A DNA stretch of 64,000 nucleotides, taken from assembly GCA_052108535.1 (NCBI GenBank), contig JBQDZM010000003.1, positions 62,001 through 126,000 on the forward strand, given 5' to 3'. The first letter of the stretch is position 1. Every line of letters starts with the position of its first letter. The notes beneath the pieces were generated by a model. The model made no database searches, was not told the DNA's origin, and saw only the letters and a program-made list of their open reading frames with translations. This DNA comes from Galactobacter sp052108535. Lineage in GTDB: Bacteria > Actinomycetota > Actinomycetes > Actinomycetales > Micrococcaceae. Below are positions 17,571-25,385 of the stretch, piece after piece. The position numbers and the translations under genes were made by a program.

Positions 17571-18266
17571 CTAGAAACCGGGGACGGGGAACGTCCTGGA
17601 CCGGTCCCACTCCTGCGCCCACCCCAGCTCGCTGAGCAGGGACGAGACGATGCCTGCGGTGAAACCCCACAGCAGTCCCTGCGGTAGCTCGAAGGCGTCC
17701 ATCACCAAGGAAAGGCCGCCACGCTGCAAGCGGGTCACGCCACGGACGTCCGGGTTCACCAGGTCAGCCACGGGCGCCCGGAACACCTGAGCGGACTCAC
17801 CCACATCGACGACTCCCACCGCGCTCTGCTGCTCCCACCAGCCCAGCACCGGAGTCACCGCGAAGCGGGAGACCGTGGGCGCCTGCGGCAGCACACCGAG
17901 CACCCTCACGCCGGACGGGTCCAGGCCGGTCTCCTCCTCCGCCTCCCGCAACGCCGTCGCAACCACATCCGCGTCGCCCGGCTCCGCACCCCCACCGGGG
18001 AAGGCGATCTCCCCGGCGTGATCGCGCAAGGTGTCGGCACGCAGGACCAGCAGCAGATCAAGATCCGCGGGCACCACACCCGGGCTGTCGGTCGTGGCCG
18101 GGACGTCATCCAGCACCCCGAACAAGACGAGAACGGCGGCCGAACGAAAAGCCGACGATCCGGCGGCAGCCGGACGCATTCGTCTGGCATATCCGGGCAC
18201 CCGCGCGGCATCGTCACGGTAGGCGGCCGCCAACCGGCTGAGATCCGCGAGTGCATCCACACTCAT
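17571..18266 (-). CDS. NUDIX hydrolase, CoA pyrophosphatase type (Rv3672c-like)
   Basis: A 231-residue protein. The Nudix box is GGGAEPGDADVVATALREAEEETGL, matching GX5EX7REUXEEXGU with all catalytic glutamates. FPGGGAEPG preceded by LLVLRADTLRDHAGEIAFPGG is the CoA-diphosphatase (NudL/YeaB) pattern. The ATG overlaps the nth stop as ATGA, so the two are translationally coupled, as are their M. tuberculosis relatives nearby. Likely substrate is CoA or a related nucleotide diphosphate; not proven. Confidence 0.87.
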   Translation of the reverse strand: MSVDALADLSRLAAAYRDDAARVPGYARRMRPAAAGSSAFRSAAVLVLFGVLDDVPATTDSPGVVPADLDLLLVLRADTLRDHAGEIAFPGGGAEPGDADVVATALREAEEETGLDPSGVRVLGVLPQAPTVSRFAVTPVLGWWEQQSAVGVVDVGESAQVFRAPVADLVNPDVRGVTRLQRGGLSLVMDAFELPQGLLWGFTAGIVSSLLSELGWAQEWDRSRTFPVPGF

Positions 18267-19087
18267 GCGCCGAGCCCGTAACCCAGCGCCCGCAACTCAC
18301 GACGTGTGTGGCCCGCCAGCATGAGCCTGTGCAGCTCCTCGCGACCGGGAGCCAGCTCATACTTCAACAGCGCCTTGGCGGCCTCCGGGTCCGTCTCCCC
18401 CGCCCCGTAGGAGGGGCAGAGATCCGCGATGGGGCAGACCCCGCAGGCGGGCTTCTTCGCGTGGCAGATCCTGCGGCCATGGAAGATCAGGTGGTGGGAG
18501 AGCATGGTCCAGTCCTTCGGGTCGAAGAGCTCGGCGATCTCCTCCTCCACCTTCACAGGGTCCGTCTGCTCGGTCCAGGCGAAGCGACGCGCCAACCGCC
18601 CAAAGTGAGTGTCCACCGTCAATCCCGGCCGCCCAAAAGCGTTGCCAAGCACCACGAAGGCCGTCTTGCGCCCCACCCCAGGCAGGGTCACCAAGTAGTC
18701 CAGGTCGGCCGGGACCTCCCCATGATGCTCCGCGACGAGGCGCCGGGAGAGTTCCTGGATATTGGCCGCCTTGGTCTTGTAGAACCCGGTGGGACGCACC
18801 ACGTCCATCACCTGATCGGCAGGAGCGGCTGCGAGCGCCACCGCGTCAGGCCAATGGGAGAAGAGCACAGGAGTGACCTGGTTGACCTTGACGTCCGTGG
18901 TCTGCGCCGAGAGCACCGTGGCCACGAGCAACTCGAAGGGATTCTCGAAGTCCAGCTCGGGCACCACGTAGGGATAGGTGTCCGCCAGGATCCGGTCCAT
19001 CTTCCTGGCCCGGCGTTTACGCCCCAGGTGCGTTTCGGTGGAGTACTTCTTCGCGGCGCGTTGGTCCGGGGTGAGGCGTGCGGGCAT
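18263..19087 (-). CDS. nth: Endonuclease III (DNA glycosylase/AP lyase)
   Basis: A 274-residue base-excision repair enzyme for oxidised pyrimidines. The helix-hairpin-helix is LPGVGRKTAFVVLGNAFG with the catalytic Lys in GVGRKTA, followed by the catalytic Asp in TVDTHFGRLARR. The [4Fe-4S] loop ligands are seen as C-x6-C-x2-C-x5-C (CHAKKPACGVCPIADLC). ATG 19087 is preceded, with 7 nt between, by TAGACT (19095-19100 on this strand): leaderless. The longer frame to 19354 is rejected. It is the first gene of a two-gene operon with the NUDIX gene. Confidence 0.96.
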   Translation of the reverse strand: MPARLTPDQRAAKKYSTETHLGRKRRARKMDRILADTYPYVVPELDFENPFELLVATVLSAQTTDVKVNQVTPVLFSHWPDAVALAAAPADQVMDVVRPTGFYKTKAANIQELSRRLVAEHHGEVPADLDYLVTLPGVGRKTAFVVLGNAFGRPGLTVDTHFGRLARRFAWTEQTDPVKVEEEIAELFDPKDWTMLSHHLIFHGRRICHAKKPACGVCPIADLCPSYGAGETDPEAAKALLKYELAPGREELHRLMLAGHTRRELRALGYGLGA

Positions 19088-19265
19088 ACGCCTAAGTCTA
19101 CGAGGGCCGTTCGGCGCGCCAGCAGCACCGCTCACCGACCAACTCCGGCCACCAGTGGCCTCAGCCGTCTTCCGGATCACCTCTGCAACCTTCGTCGATG
19201 TAATCTGGCTCACAAGTTGGGACCACGCACGTGTTCCGATACGACAACGACGTCTGGAAGGACCC

Positions 19266-21263
19266 ATGGCACAGAACCCCACCCTGGACAACCTGCTCCA
19301 CGAAAACCGCACGTTCCCCCCGTCGGCCGAATTCGCTGCCAACGCGGTCGCCAAGGCGGACCGGTATCAACAAGCGTCGGAGGACCGCCTGGGTTACTGG
19401 GCCGACCGCGCACGCGAGGCCGTCACCTGGGACACCGACTTCACGCAGGTCCTCGACGACTCGGACGCCCCCTTCTACACGTGGTTCGCTGACGGCAAAC
19501 TCAACGCCGCCTACAACACTTTGGACCGCCACGTCGAGGCGGGCAACGGCGATCGCGTGGCGATCTACTTCGAAGGTGAGCCCGGAGACACCGTCACCTA
19601 CACCTATGCGGAACTCACGGACGCCGTGAAGCAGGCGGCCAACGCCTTCCTCTCCCTCGGCGTCGGAAACGGTGACCGCGTTGCCGTGTACCTGCCCATG
19701 ATCCCCGAGGCCGTCATCACCATGCTGGCCTGCGCGCGCATCGGCGCCGTGCATTCCGTGGTCTTTGGTGGCTTCTCCTCCGAAGCCCTGCGCCAGCGCA
19801 TCGACGACGCGGAGGCCAAACTTGTGGTCACGGCGGACGGCACTTGGCGCCGCGCCAAACCTTCCTCCCTCAAGCCGGCCGTGGACGCCGCCCTTGTAGC
19901 CCCCGGCCATACCGTGGAGAACGTCCTGGTGGTCAAGCGCAATAACCAGGAGGTCGCCTGGAACGACGACCTGGACAAGTGGTGGCATGACGTGGTTCCT
20001 GCCCAAAGCACGGACCACACAGCGGAGGCGTTCGAGGCCGAGCATCCCCTGTTCATCCTCTACACGTCCGGCACCACGGGTAAACCCAAGGGCATCCTGC
20101 ACACCACCGGTGGCTACGTGGTCCAGACCGCGGTGACGCACAAGGACACCTTCGATCTGAATCCGGAAACGGATGTGTACTGGTGCACCGCCGACATCGG
20201 CTGGATCACCGGCCACTCCTACGTCACCTATGGCCCGCTCGTGAACGGCTCCACGGTGCTGCTCTACGAAGGCACGCCCGACACCCCGGCCAAGGACCGG
20301 TGGTGGGACCTCGTGGAGAAGTACAAGGTCACCATCATGTACACCGCGCCCACCGCCATTCGCGCGGCCATGAAGTGGGGCCGCGAACACGCAGACAAGC
20401 ATGACCTCTCCTCGCTGCGCGTGCTCGGCTCCGTGGGCGAACCCATCAACCCGGAGGCCTGGATCTGGTACCGCGAGGTGATCGGCGCCAACGCGGGAGC
20501 CGGCACGGACGGTCAGCCCGGCCCCCGCAAGGAGCACCCCGCACCCATCGTGGACACGTGGTGGCAGACGGAGACCGGCGCTCACATGATTGCCCCGCTC
20601 CCGGGCGTCACCAACGCCAAACCCGGCTCCGCCCAGGTCGCGGTGCCCGGCATCAGCGTGGACGTCGTGGACAACGATGGGAAATCCGTGGGCGACGGAG
20701 AGGGCGGCCTGCTGGTCATCCGCGAGCCGTGGCCGTCCATGTTGCGCGGCATCTGGGGCAACCCGGAACGCTACAAGGAGACGTACTGGTCCCGCTTCGA
20801 GAACATGTACTTTGCGGGCGACGGCGCCAAGAAGGACGAGGACGGCGACATCTGGCTGCTCGGCCGGGTGGACGACGTCATGAACGTGTCCGGCCACCGG
20901 CTCTCCACCACGGAAATCGAATCCGCTCTGGTCTCGCACGACTCGGTCGCCGAGGCCGCAGTGGTTGGCGCCCGTGACGAGACCACGGGTGAGGCCGTGG
21001 TCGCCTTCGTGATCCTGCGCGGCGAGCCCGGCGACTGGCCGGACGACATCGATCAGACCCTGCGCCTGCACGTGGGCAAGGAGATCGGGCCCATCGCGAA
21101 GCCTAAGGCCGTGTTCCCGGTCCCCGAGCTGCCCAAGACCCGTTCCGGCAAGATCATGCGTCGCCTACTCAAGGATGTCGCGGAGGGACGCCCGGCCGGC
21201 GACTCGTCCACCTTGGCGGACACCACCGTCATGGATCAGATTGCCAAGACCATGAGTAGCTGA
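19266..21263 (+). CDS. acs: Acetyl-CoA synthetase (AMP-forming)
   Basis: A 665-residue enzyme that makes acetyl-CoA from acetate, ATP and CoA. The AMP-binding signature is ILYTSGTTGKPKGILHTTGG near residue 266. YWCTADIGWITGHSYVTYGPL and DTWWQTETG are acs-specific. The C-terminal PKTRSGKIMRRLLKDVAEG contains Lys629, the lysine acetylated in regulation of this family. ATG 19266 follows GGAAGGA. The frame is open far upstream (to 18978) through the nth promoter, which is not coding. Ends at a perfect 40-bp palindromic terminator (21292-21331). Equivalent to Rv3667. Confidence 0.97.
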   Translation: MAQNPTLDNLLHENRTFPPSAEFAANAVAKADRYQQASEDRLGYWADRAREAVTWDTDFTQVLDDSDAPFYTWFADGKLNAAYNTLDRHVEAGNGDRVAIYFEGEPGDTVTYTYAELTDAVKQAANAFLSLGVGNGDRVAVYLPMIPEAVITMLACARIGAVHSVVFGGFSSEALRQRIDDAEAKLVVTADGTWRRAKPSSLKPAVDAALVAPGHTVENVLVVKRNNQEVAWNDDLDKWWHDVVPAQSTDHTAEAFEAEHPLFILYTSGTTGKPKGILHTTGGYVVQTAVTHKDTFDLNPETDVYWCTADIGWITGHSYVTYGPLVNGSTVLLYEGTPDTPAKDRWWDLVEKYKVTIMYTAPTAIRAAMKWGREHADKHDLSSLRVLGSVGEPINPEAWIWYREVIGANAGAGTDGQPGPRKEHPAPIVDTWWQTETGAHMIAPLPGVTNAKPGSAQVAVPGISVDVVDNDGKSVGDGEGGLLVIREPWPSMLRGIWGNPERYKETYWSRFENMYFAGDGAKKDEDGDIWLLGRVDDVMNVSGHRLSTTEIESALVSHDSVAEAAVVGARDETTGEAVVAFVILRGEPGDWPDDIDQTLRLHVGKEIGPIAKPKAVFPVPELPKTRSGKIMRRLLKDVAEGRPAGDSSTLADTTVMDQIAKTMSS

Positions 21264-21291
21264 TGTCTGTGTAGCTGAGGCTTCTCAAACC

Positions 21292-21331
21292 AAATGCCCG
21301 ACGGCGGGGCGCGCCCCGCCGTCGGGCATTT
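21292..21331. terminator. Perfect 40-bp palindrome downstream of acs
   Basis: The two halves, beginning AAATGCCCGACGGCGGGGC and ending GCCGTCGGGCATTT, are exact reverse complements with no spacer. In RNA this makes a very strong hairpin that ends transcription of acs, and of the convergent marP gene on the other strand. Each arm contains one copy of the 12-mer ATGCCCGACGGC (see findings). Confidence 0.85.
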
Positions 21332-21385
21332 GCGTCCCGCTCGTTAGGGTTGTGTGCACCCCCAGGTTGAATCAGCGAGCCTGAA

Positions 21386-22624
21386 TCAGCCGACCTGGCA
21401 CTTGCCGGTGTCCACGGCGGAATCGAGGTTCTCCGCACGGTCCGCCACACCGCTGAACTCCTGGGCGCTCAGGGCGTAACCAACATCCTGTTTGTCCGCG
21501 GCCTTAGCGAAGACCAGCCCCTGAACCCGGCCCGCCGAGTCCAGCAGCGGCCCCCCGGAGTTCCCCTGCTCCACGTCGGCGGCGAGCTGGTAGACCTCCA
21601 GCAAGGATTCCGACTCCCCGTAGATGTCGGGGACGTTGACGCCATGCAAGGACTGGACGGCAGCGGGCAGGGAGGCGAACGGTCCGCCGCCTGGGTAGCC
21701 CATGAACACGCCCGTGTCGCCGACGGCCATCCCGTGGCCCACCGGCAGTGAGGGCAGGTCAAGGCCGTCCACGGCGATCACCGCAACGTCGCGGACCGGG
21801 TCGAAACTCACGACCTTCCCCGTCAGGGCGCGGCCGTCTTCCGTCTCCACCACGGGCTTCTCGACGCCCTGCACCACATGGGCGTTGGTGATCACGCGGT
21901 CGTCTGCGACCACGAAGGAGGAACCGGTCTGGTTCACACCACAGGCCACAGCGGTACCCGTCACCCGGGCCACCGAACCGCGAGAATCATCGATCTGCTG
22001 GCCCTTGGCCTCTTCCGTGGGCACCGCCACGTCATCCACGGGCGCCAACGGAACCAGGAGCGAGGGTAGATCCACGCCGCCCACGATGCTGCGGGCCTCA
22101 CCGAGAATCCGCTGCGCACCAGGGGGCGTAAGGGTGCGCGCCATCGACACGATCTTGGATTCGGCGATCTGCGAAGAAATGGTGGGCAGACCCAGCGGGG
22201 TGAAGGTGAAGGACAGCGCGGCGATGGCCACCAGGGACATGCCCGCGTGCACCATGGCACCTGCGGCGCGTCCCCACCACCGCGGACGCGGACGGTCCAA
22301 CCAGCCACGGATCGTGGAAGCCAAGGCCTCACCTGCGCCATGGCCCAAGGTCATCAGGACAACAAAGGCGGCCACCAACCCGGCGATACGCCAGCCGGGG
22401 TTCGGGATCCAGATGGAGACCAGGGGCACCGCGAAGAAAGCCGTGACCGTGCCCGCCACCATGCCGATGACCCCACCCAAGGACACCACGAAGGACTTGC
22501 GCCACCCGGAGAACCCGTAGAGCACCACGACGACAAGCAGCACGAAATCCAGGATGTTCAAACCGAGGAACACTGCGCTTCTCGTCCCCTTGTCGCGTCG
22601 TCCAATCCCCGGATCCACGGCCAA
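21386..22624 (-). CDS. MarP-like membrane-anchored serine protease
   Basis: A 412-residue protein with four N-terminal membrane helices (CvpA-like part, residues about 20-175: LDFVLLVVVVLYGFSGW, VVSLGGVIGMVAGTVTAFFAV and two more), then an extracytoplasmic trypsin-like protease domain. The catalytic triad is recognisable as His in VITNAHVVQG, Asp in DPVRDVAVIAVD and Ser in QGNSGGPLLDSAG (about residue 356). Two cysteines (VACGVN and KCQVG at the C-terminus) match the redox disulfide of MarP. In M. tuberculosis the relative (Rv3671c) protects against acid and oxidative stress. It is divergent from crp. Confidence 0.93.
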   Translation of the reverse strand: MAVDPGIGRRDKGTRSAVFLGLNILDFVLLVVVVLYGFSGWRKSFVVSLGGVIGMVAGTVTAFFAVPLVSIWIPNPGWRIAGLVAAFVVLMTLGHGAGEALASTIRGWLDRPRPRWWGRAAGAMVHAGMSLVAIAALSFTFTPLGLPTISSQIAESKIVSMARTLTPPGAQRILGEARSIVGGVDLPSLLVPLAPVDDVAVPTEEAKGQQIDDSRGSVARVTGTAVACGVNQTGSSFVVADDRVITNAHVVQGVEKPVVETEDGRALTGKVVSFDPVRDVAVIAVDGLDLPSLPVGHGMAVGDTGVFMGYPGGGPFASLPAAVQSLHGVNVPDIYGESESLLEVYQLAADVEQGNSGGPLLDSAGRVQGLVFAKAADKQDVGYALSAQEFSGVADRAENLDSAVDTGKCQVG

Positions 22625-22722
22625 CGCTGGTGCGCGCTGGGATGCCCCGGGGTTGCTCGCACCAGTCTAGCCAGTGGGCGTTCTTACCAGCATTCCGTAA
22701 TGAACGCCACGCGGAAAGACGT

Positions 22723-22738
22723 TGTGGGGGTCGTCACA
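22723..22738 (+). promoter_or_regulatory. CRP-like binding site upstream of crp
   Basis: TGTGG-N6-TCACA matches the TGTGA-N6-TCACA CRP consensus in 9 of 10 fixed positions. It overlaps the -35 region of a promoter whose -10 is CACAAT at 22754-22759, so it would allow autoregulation of crp, and perhaps control of the divergent marP. Confidence 0.6.
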
Positions 22739-22797
22739 AGTGCAGACATGCGGCACAATGGCCTGTGAATACCAATCGATTTTTGAACAGGAGCATC

Positions 22798-23475
22798 ATG
22801 GATATCGAGGTCCTGCGGCGCGCACCGCTGTTCGTTCACCTCAGTGACGAGGCCTTCAGCGTCTTGACGGACGAACTGACCGAAGTGGACCTTTCCCGCG
22901 GAGCTTCTCTGTTCCACGAGGGCGATCAGGGTGACCAGCTGTATGTGATCGTGTCCGGAAAGATCAAGCTGGGACGCACGTCTTCGGATGGCCGCGAGAA
23001 CCTGCTCGCCATCCTCGGGCCCGGCGAACTCTTCGGCGAGATGGCACTCTTCGACCCGTCCCCCCGTAACGCCACCGCCACCGCCGTGTCGGAAACGCGA
23101 CTGGCCGGCCTGCGCCACGAGAACCTGCGTAAGGCCATCCAGGCCTCCCCGGATCTGTCCGTGCAGTTGCTGCAGGCACTGGCCCACCGCCTGCGCCGCA
23201 CCAACGACTCCCTGGCTGACCTGGTCTTCTCCGACGTCCCCGGCCGTGTCGCCAAGGCGCTGCTTGACCTCGCCGACCGCTTTGGACGTCCCACCACGGA
23301 CGGCATCCTGGTCCCCCACGAGCTCACGCAGGAAGAACTCGCCCAGCTGGTGGGCGCATCGCGTGAAACCGTGAACAAGGCCCTCGCGGACTTTGTCCAG
23401 CGTGGCTGGCTGCGGCTCGAGGCTCGCGCCGTGGTGATCCTGGATCTCAACCGTCTGCGCCAGCGTTCCCGCTGA
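22798..23475 (+). CDS. crp: Crp/Fnr-family transcriptional regulator (GlxR/CRP type)
   Basis: A 225-residue cAMP-receptor-protein homologue. The cyclic-nucleotide-binding domain occupies residues about 10-125, with GELFGEMALFDPSPRNATATA as the phosphate-binding cassette. The C-terminal winged helix has LTQEELAQLVGASRETVNKALADF as the recognition motif. ATG 22798 is preceded by CAGGAG. It is equivalent to Rv3676 and to GlxR of corynebacteria, global regulators of carbon metabolism. A CRP-like box lies in its own promoter. It ends at a strong intrinsic terminator. Confidence 0.95.
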   Translation: MDIEVLRRAPLFVHLSDEAFSVLTDELTEVDLSRGASLFHEGDQGDQLYVIVSGKIKLGRTSSDGRENLLAILGPGELFGEMALFDPSPRNATATAVSETRLAGLRHENLRKAIQASPDLSVQLLQALAHRLRRTNDSLADLVFSDVPGRVAKALLDLADRFGRPTTDGILVPHELTQEELAQLVGASRETVNKALADFVQRGWLRLEARAVVILDLNRLRQRSR

Positions 23476-23487
23476 CCACTGACAGCG

Positions 23488-23529
23488 AAGGGACCCGACC
23501 AAACGTGTACATGGTCGGGTCCCTTTTTC
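23488..23529 (+). terminator. Intrinsic terminator after crp
   Basis: Stem AAGGGACCCGACC (23488-23500) pairs with GGTCGGGTCCCTT (23513-23525) over a 12-nt loop, followed by a T tract. A textbook Rho-independent terminator, one of the few here with a real T run. Confidence 0.95.
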
Positions 23530-23617
23530 TGTGCCTGTTTCGTCTGGGCCCGCGCCTTTGGACTGGGTCCGTGCCTTGGGTTTAGGCCCGTGCCTTGGAT
23601 CTGCAGCCAGTGTGCGT

Positions 23618-24643
23618 TCAGCGGCCCTTCGCGACGCCGCCGCCCTCTGAGACCTCCGCCGTGGTGACGTCCAGCCACAAGCCGTCGCCTTCCCTGACCA
23701 GTTCAGGTTGGTGCGTGGTCAGCGGCCGGTTCGAGGACAGGTACGCAACGCAGCCGCGGGTCCGCTGCAGCTTGCTCATCAGGACCTGGGTCGCCGGGGT
23801 GGTCAGACCGGCCAACGGGACGCCAGCGGTTTCGGGGGTTGCGATCTCCTCGCCCAACGCCGTGGATGTCGCAAGGGACCCCGGTTCATTCACCCCAACC
23901 CAACGGCCCCAGCGCGTTTCCCCGCGTTCGTTGGACAGGGGCGTGACTCGCTGTCCCGTTGGCAGGGCCGCTGCGAAGTACCAGGTGTCGAAGCGGAAGA
24001 GTTCGTAATCCGCGGAGATCCACCGCCCCAAGGGCTTCAACAGGTCACTGCGCACCCCCCACCCCCTACGGCTCAGGAACTCCGCGAAGCCAAGGTCGCC
24101 TTCCGCTAGCTGCCGGCGGACCAGGAGCATCTCGTCGGCTGCAACGTCTTCCACGAGGGATAGCTCGTCCGGGCCGGCCAGGAGGACTCCGGTGGCTTCG
24201 AAGAGTTCCCGCACGGCGGCCACTACCCGCCGCCGTGCGTCCACGAAATCCGTGAATCCAAGCCGCGCGGCCCATTGGGTGGGCGTGGGTCCGAACCACA
24301 GGGGCGCGGCATCGTCCTGAGCGGTGACGGATCCCCCGGCGAAGGACACCAGTCCCAGGGGTGATCGGGTACCGCGCTGCCCCAACCAGGTTTGCACGCC
24401 GTCAGGCGAGTCGCGGATCAGGACCACCGCTGCGGCGCCCCTCGGCTGCCGAGGGGGACGCGGGGCGGCGGCCTCGTCCAGCCACGCCCTCGCGGCATCC
24501 TGCCGCGAGGGCGGCACTGGGAAGAGCCGCCGAAGCACCCCCGTTGGCGCAGCCGGGCGCTGGGCCCGCTGTGCCTCTGAACCGGGCGTCGCCCAGTTCT
24601 TGGTGCCCCAGCGGCGCCCAGACTCAGGCGTAGGCCAGGACAA
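23618..24643 (-). CDS. NUDIX hydrolase with atypical box
   Basis: About 341 residues from a TTG at 24643; a GTG at 24538 (VLRRLFPVPPSRQDAARAWL) is an equally possible start and would remove the 20-bp overlap with ridA. The core AAAVVLIRDSPDGVQTWLGQR and FAGGSVTAQDD begin a Nudix fold, but the box is split by an insertion before RRVVAAVRELFEATGVLLAG, giving RELFEATG in place of REUXEEXG. This pattern is typical of the actinobacterial family next to ridA/Rv3677c. Substrate unknown. The metallo-beta-lactamase partner (Rv3677c) usually found here is not in the window. Confidence 0.78.
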   Translation of the reverse strand: MSWPTPESGRRWGTKNWATPGSEAQRAQRPAAPTGVLRRLFPVPPSRQDAARAWLDEAAAPRPPRQPRGAAAVVLIRDSPDGVQTWLGQRGTRSPLGLVSFAGGSVTAQDDAAPLWFGPTPTQWAARLGFTDFVDARRRVVAAVRELFEATGVLLAGPDELSLVEDVAADEMLLVRRQLAEGDLGFAEFLSRRGWGVRSDLLKPLGRWISADYELFRFDTWYFAAALPTGQRVTPLSNERGETRWGRWVGVNEPGSLATSTALGEEIATPETAGVPLAGLTTPATQVLMSKLQRTRGCVAYLSSNRPLTTHQPELVREGDGLWLDVTTAEVSEGGGVAKGR

Positions 24644-25097
24644 GTTCCACTTCCACGGGTGAGTCCAGGGGCAGTACCGCCACGCCCACTGCGGAACGTG
24701 CATGCACACCGGCGTCCCCGAAAACCTCACCGAGCAATTCCGAGGCGCCGTTGATGACACCGGGCTGGCCCGTGAAATCGGTGGCGGAGGCGACGAAACC
24801 GACCACCTTCACCACGCGGGTGACTCGGTCGAGGTCACCGATGACGCTCTTGACCGCGGCGAGGGCGTTGATGGCCGAGATCTGGGCGAGTTCCTTGGCC
24901 TGCTCGGCGCTGACGGAGTCCCCCACCTTCCCGGTCACGGCGAGCTCGCCGTTGACGAAGGGCAGCTGCCCGGAGGTGTAGACCAGGCCGTCGTTGGCCA
25001 AAGCGGGCGTGTAGGCCGCCACCGGCTTGGCGACGTCCGGCACGCTAAGGCCGAGTGCTGCAAGCCGCGCTTCGACACGGCCGGAGGATTCAGACAT
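24624..25097 (-). CDS. RidA-family (YjgF/Rv3678c-like) deaminase
   Basis: A 157-residue protein that in characterised members hydrolyses reactive imine/enamine intermediates from amino-acid metabolism. VYTSGQLPFVNGELAVTGKVG and the C-terminal EVFGDAGVHARSAVGVAVLPLDSPVEVELVLAYA match RidA; the Arg in GVHARSAVGV is the conserved substrate-binding Arg. The subfamily is the one with LGLSVPDVAKPVAAYTPA at the N-terminus, seen in actinobacteria. It precedes the NUDIX gene, whose frame overlaps its end. Confidence 0.9.
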   Translation of the reverse strand: MSESSGRVEARLAALGLSVPDVAKPVAAYTPALANDGLVYTSGQLPFVNGELAVTGKVGDSVSAEQAKELAQISAINALAAVKSVIGDLDRVTRVVKVVGFVASATDFTGQPGVINGASELLGEVFGDAGVHARSAVGVAVLPLDSPVEVELVLAYA

Positions 25098-25130
25098 GGA
25101 GTTTCCTGTTCTTTCGCGAGGGGATGCTGC

Positions 25131-25331
25131 TCAGTCGAGGGGGCGCTTCAGGTACGCCACCAGGTTCACGTTGGGGGCCTGGACCATCTCGGAACCGGTC
25201 ATGCTCGGCCCACCTGCGGATGGCATGGTGAGCACCTGCACCAATTCCCACCCGTCCTGGCCCCAGTTGTCGAGGATCTGCTTGGTTGCATGCACCATGA
25301 GCGGCACGGTTGCGTATTCCCATTTCGTCAT
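25131..25331 (-). CDS. DUF4177 small protein
   Basis: A 66-residue protein, MTKWEYATVPLMVHATKQIL onward, with the WGQDGWELVQV motif typical of DUF4177. ATG 25331 is chosen; the frame open to 25730 runs into ponA on the other strand and is not coding. It lies 33 bp upstream of ridA on the same strand, matching the Rv3678A/Rv3678c order, and is divergent from ponA. Function unknown. Confidence 0.85.
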   Translation of the reverse strand: MTKWEYATVPLMVHATKQILDNWGQDGWELVQVLTMPSAGGPSMTGSEMVQAPNVNLVAYLKRPLD

Positions 25332-25372
25332 GGGGTTCAGCCTAGCTTCAGGAGGGGTCCAGGGTCCCCTTG

Positions 25373-25378
25373 TAGACT
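25373..25378 (+). promoter_or_regulatory. -10 element TAGACT, 7 nt before the ponA ATG
   Basis: TAGACT followed by 7 nt and ATG 25386, with no Shine-Dalgarno: leaderless ponA mRNA. Confidence 0.6.
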
Positions 25379-25385
25379 CACCGTT

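Noticed and set aside
19161..21071. 636-codon open frame antisense to acs
   Set aside because: Same cause: a strongly coding high-GC gene leaves the opposite frame open. No domains.
23537..23600. Short CCGTGCCTTGG repeats downstream of crp
   Set aside because: Three imperfect copies in about 60 bp, too short and degenerate to call a feature; probably slippage next to the terminator.
24702..25385. N-terminal extension of ponA from 24702
   Set aside because: It would cover the ridA and DUF4177 genes; the leaderless ATG at 25386 and the membrane anchor right after it define the real start.
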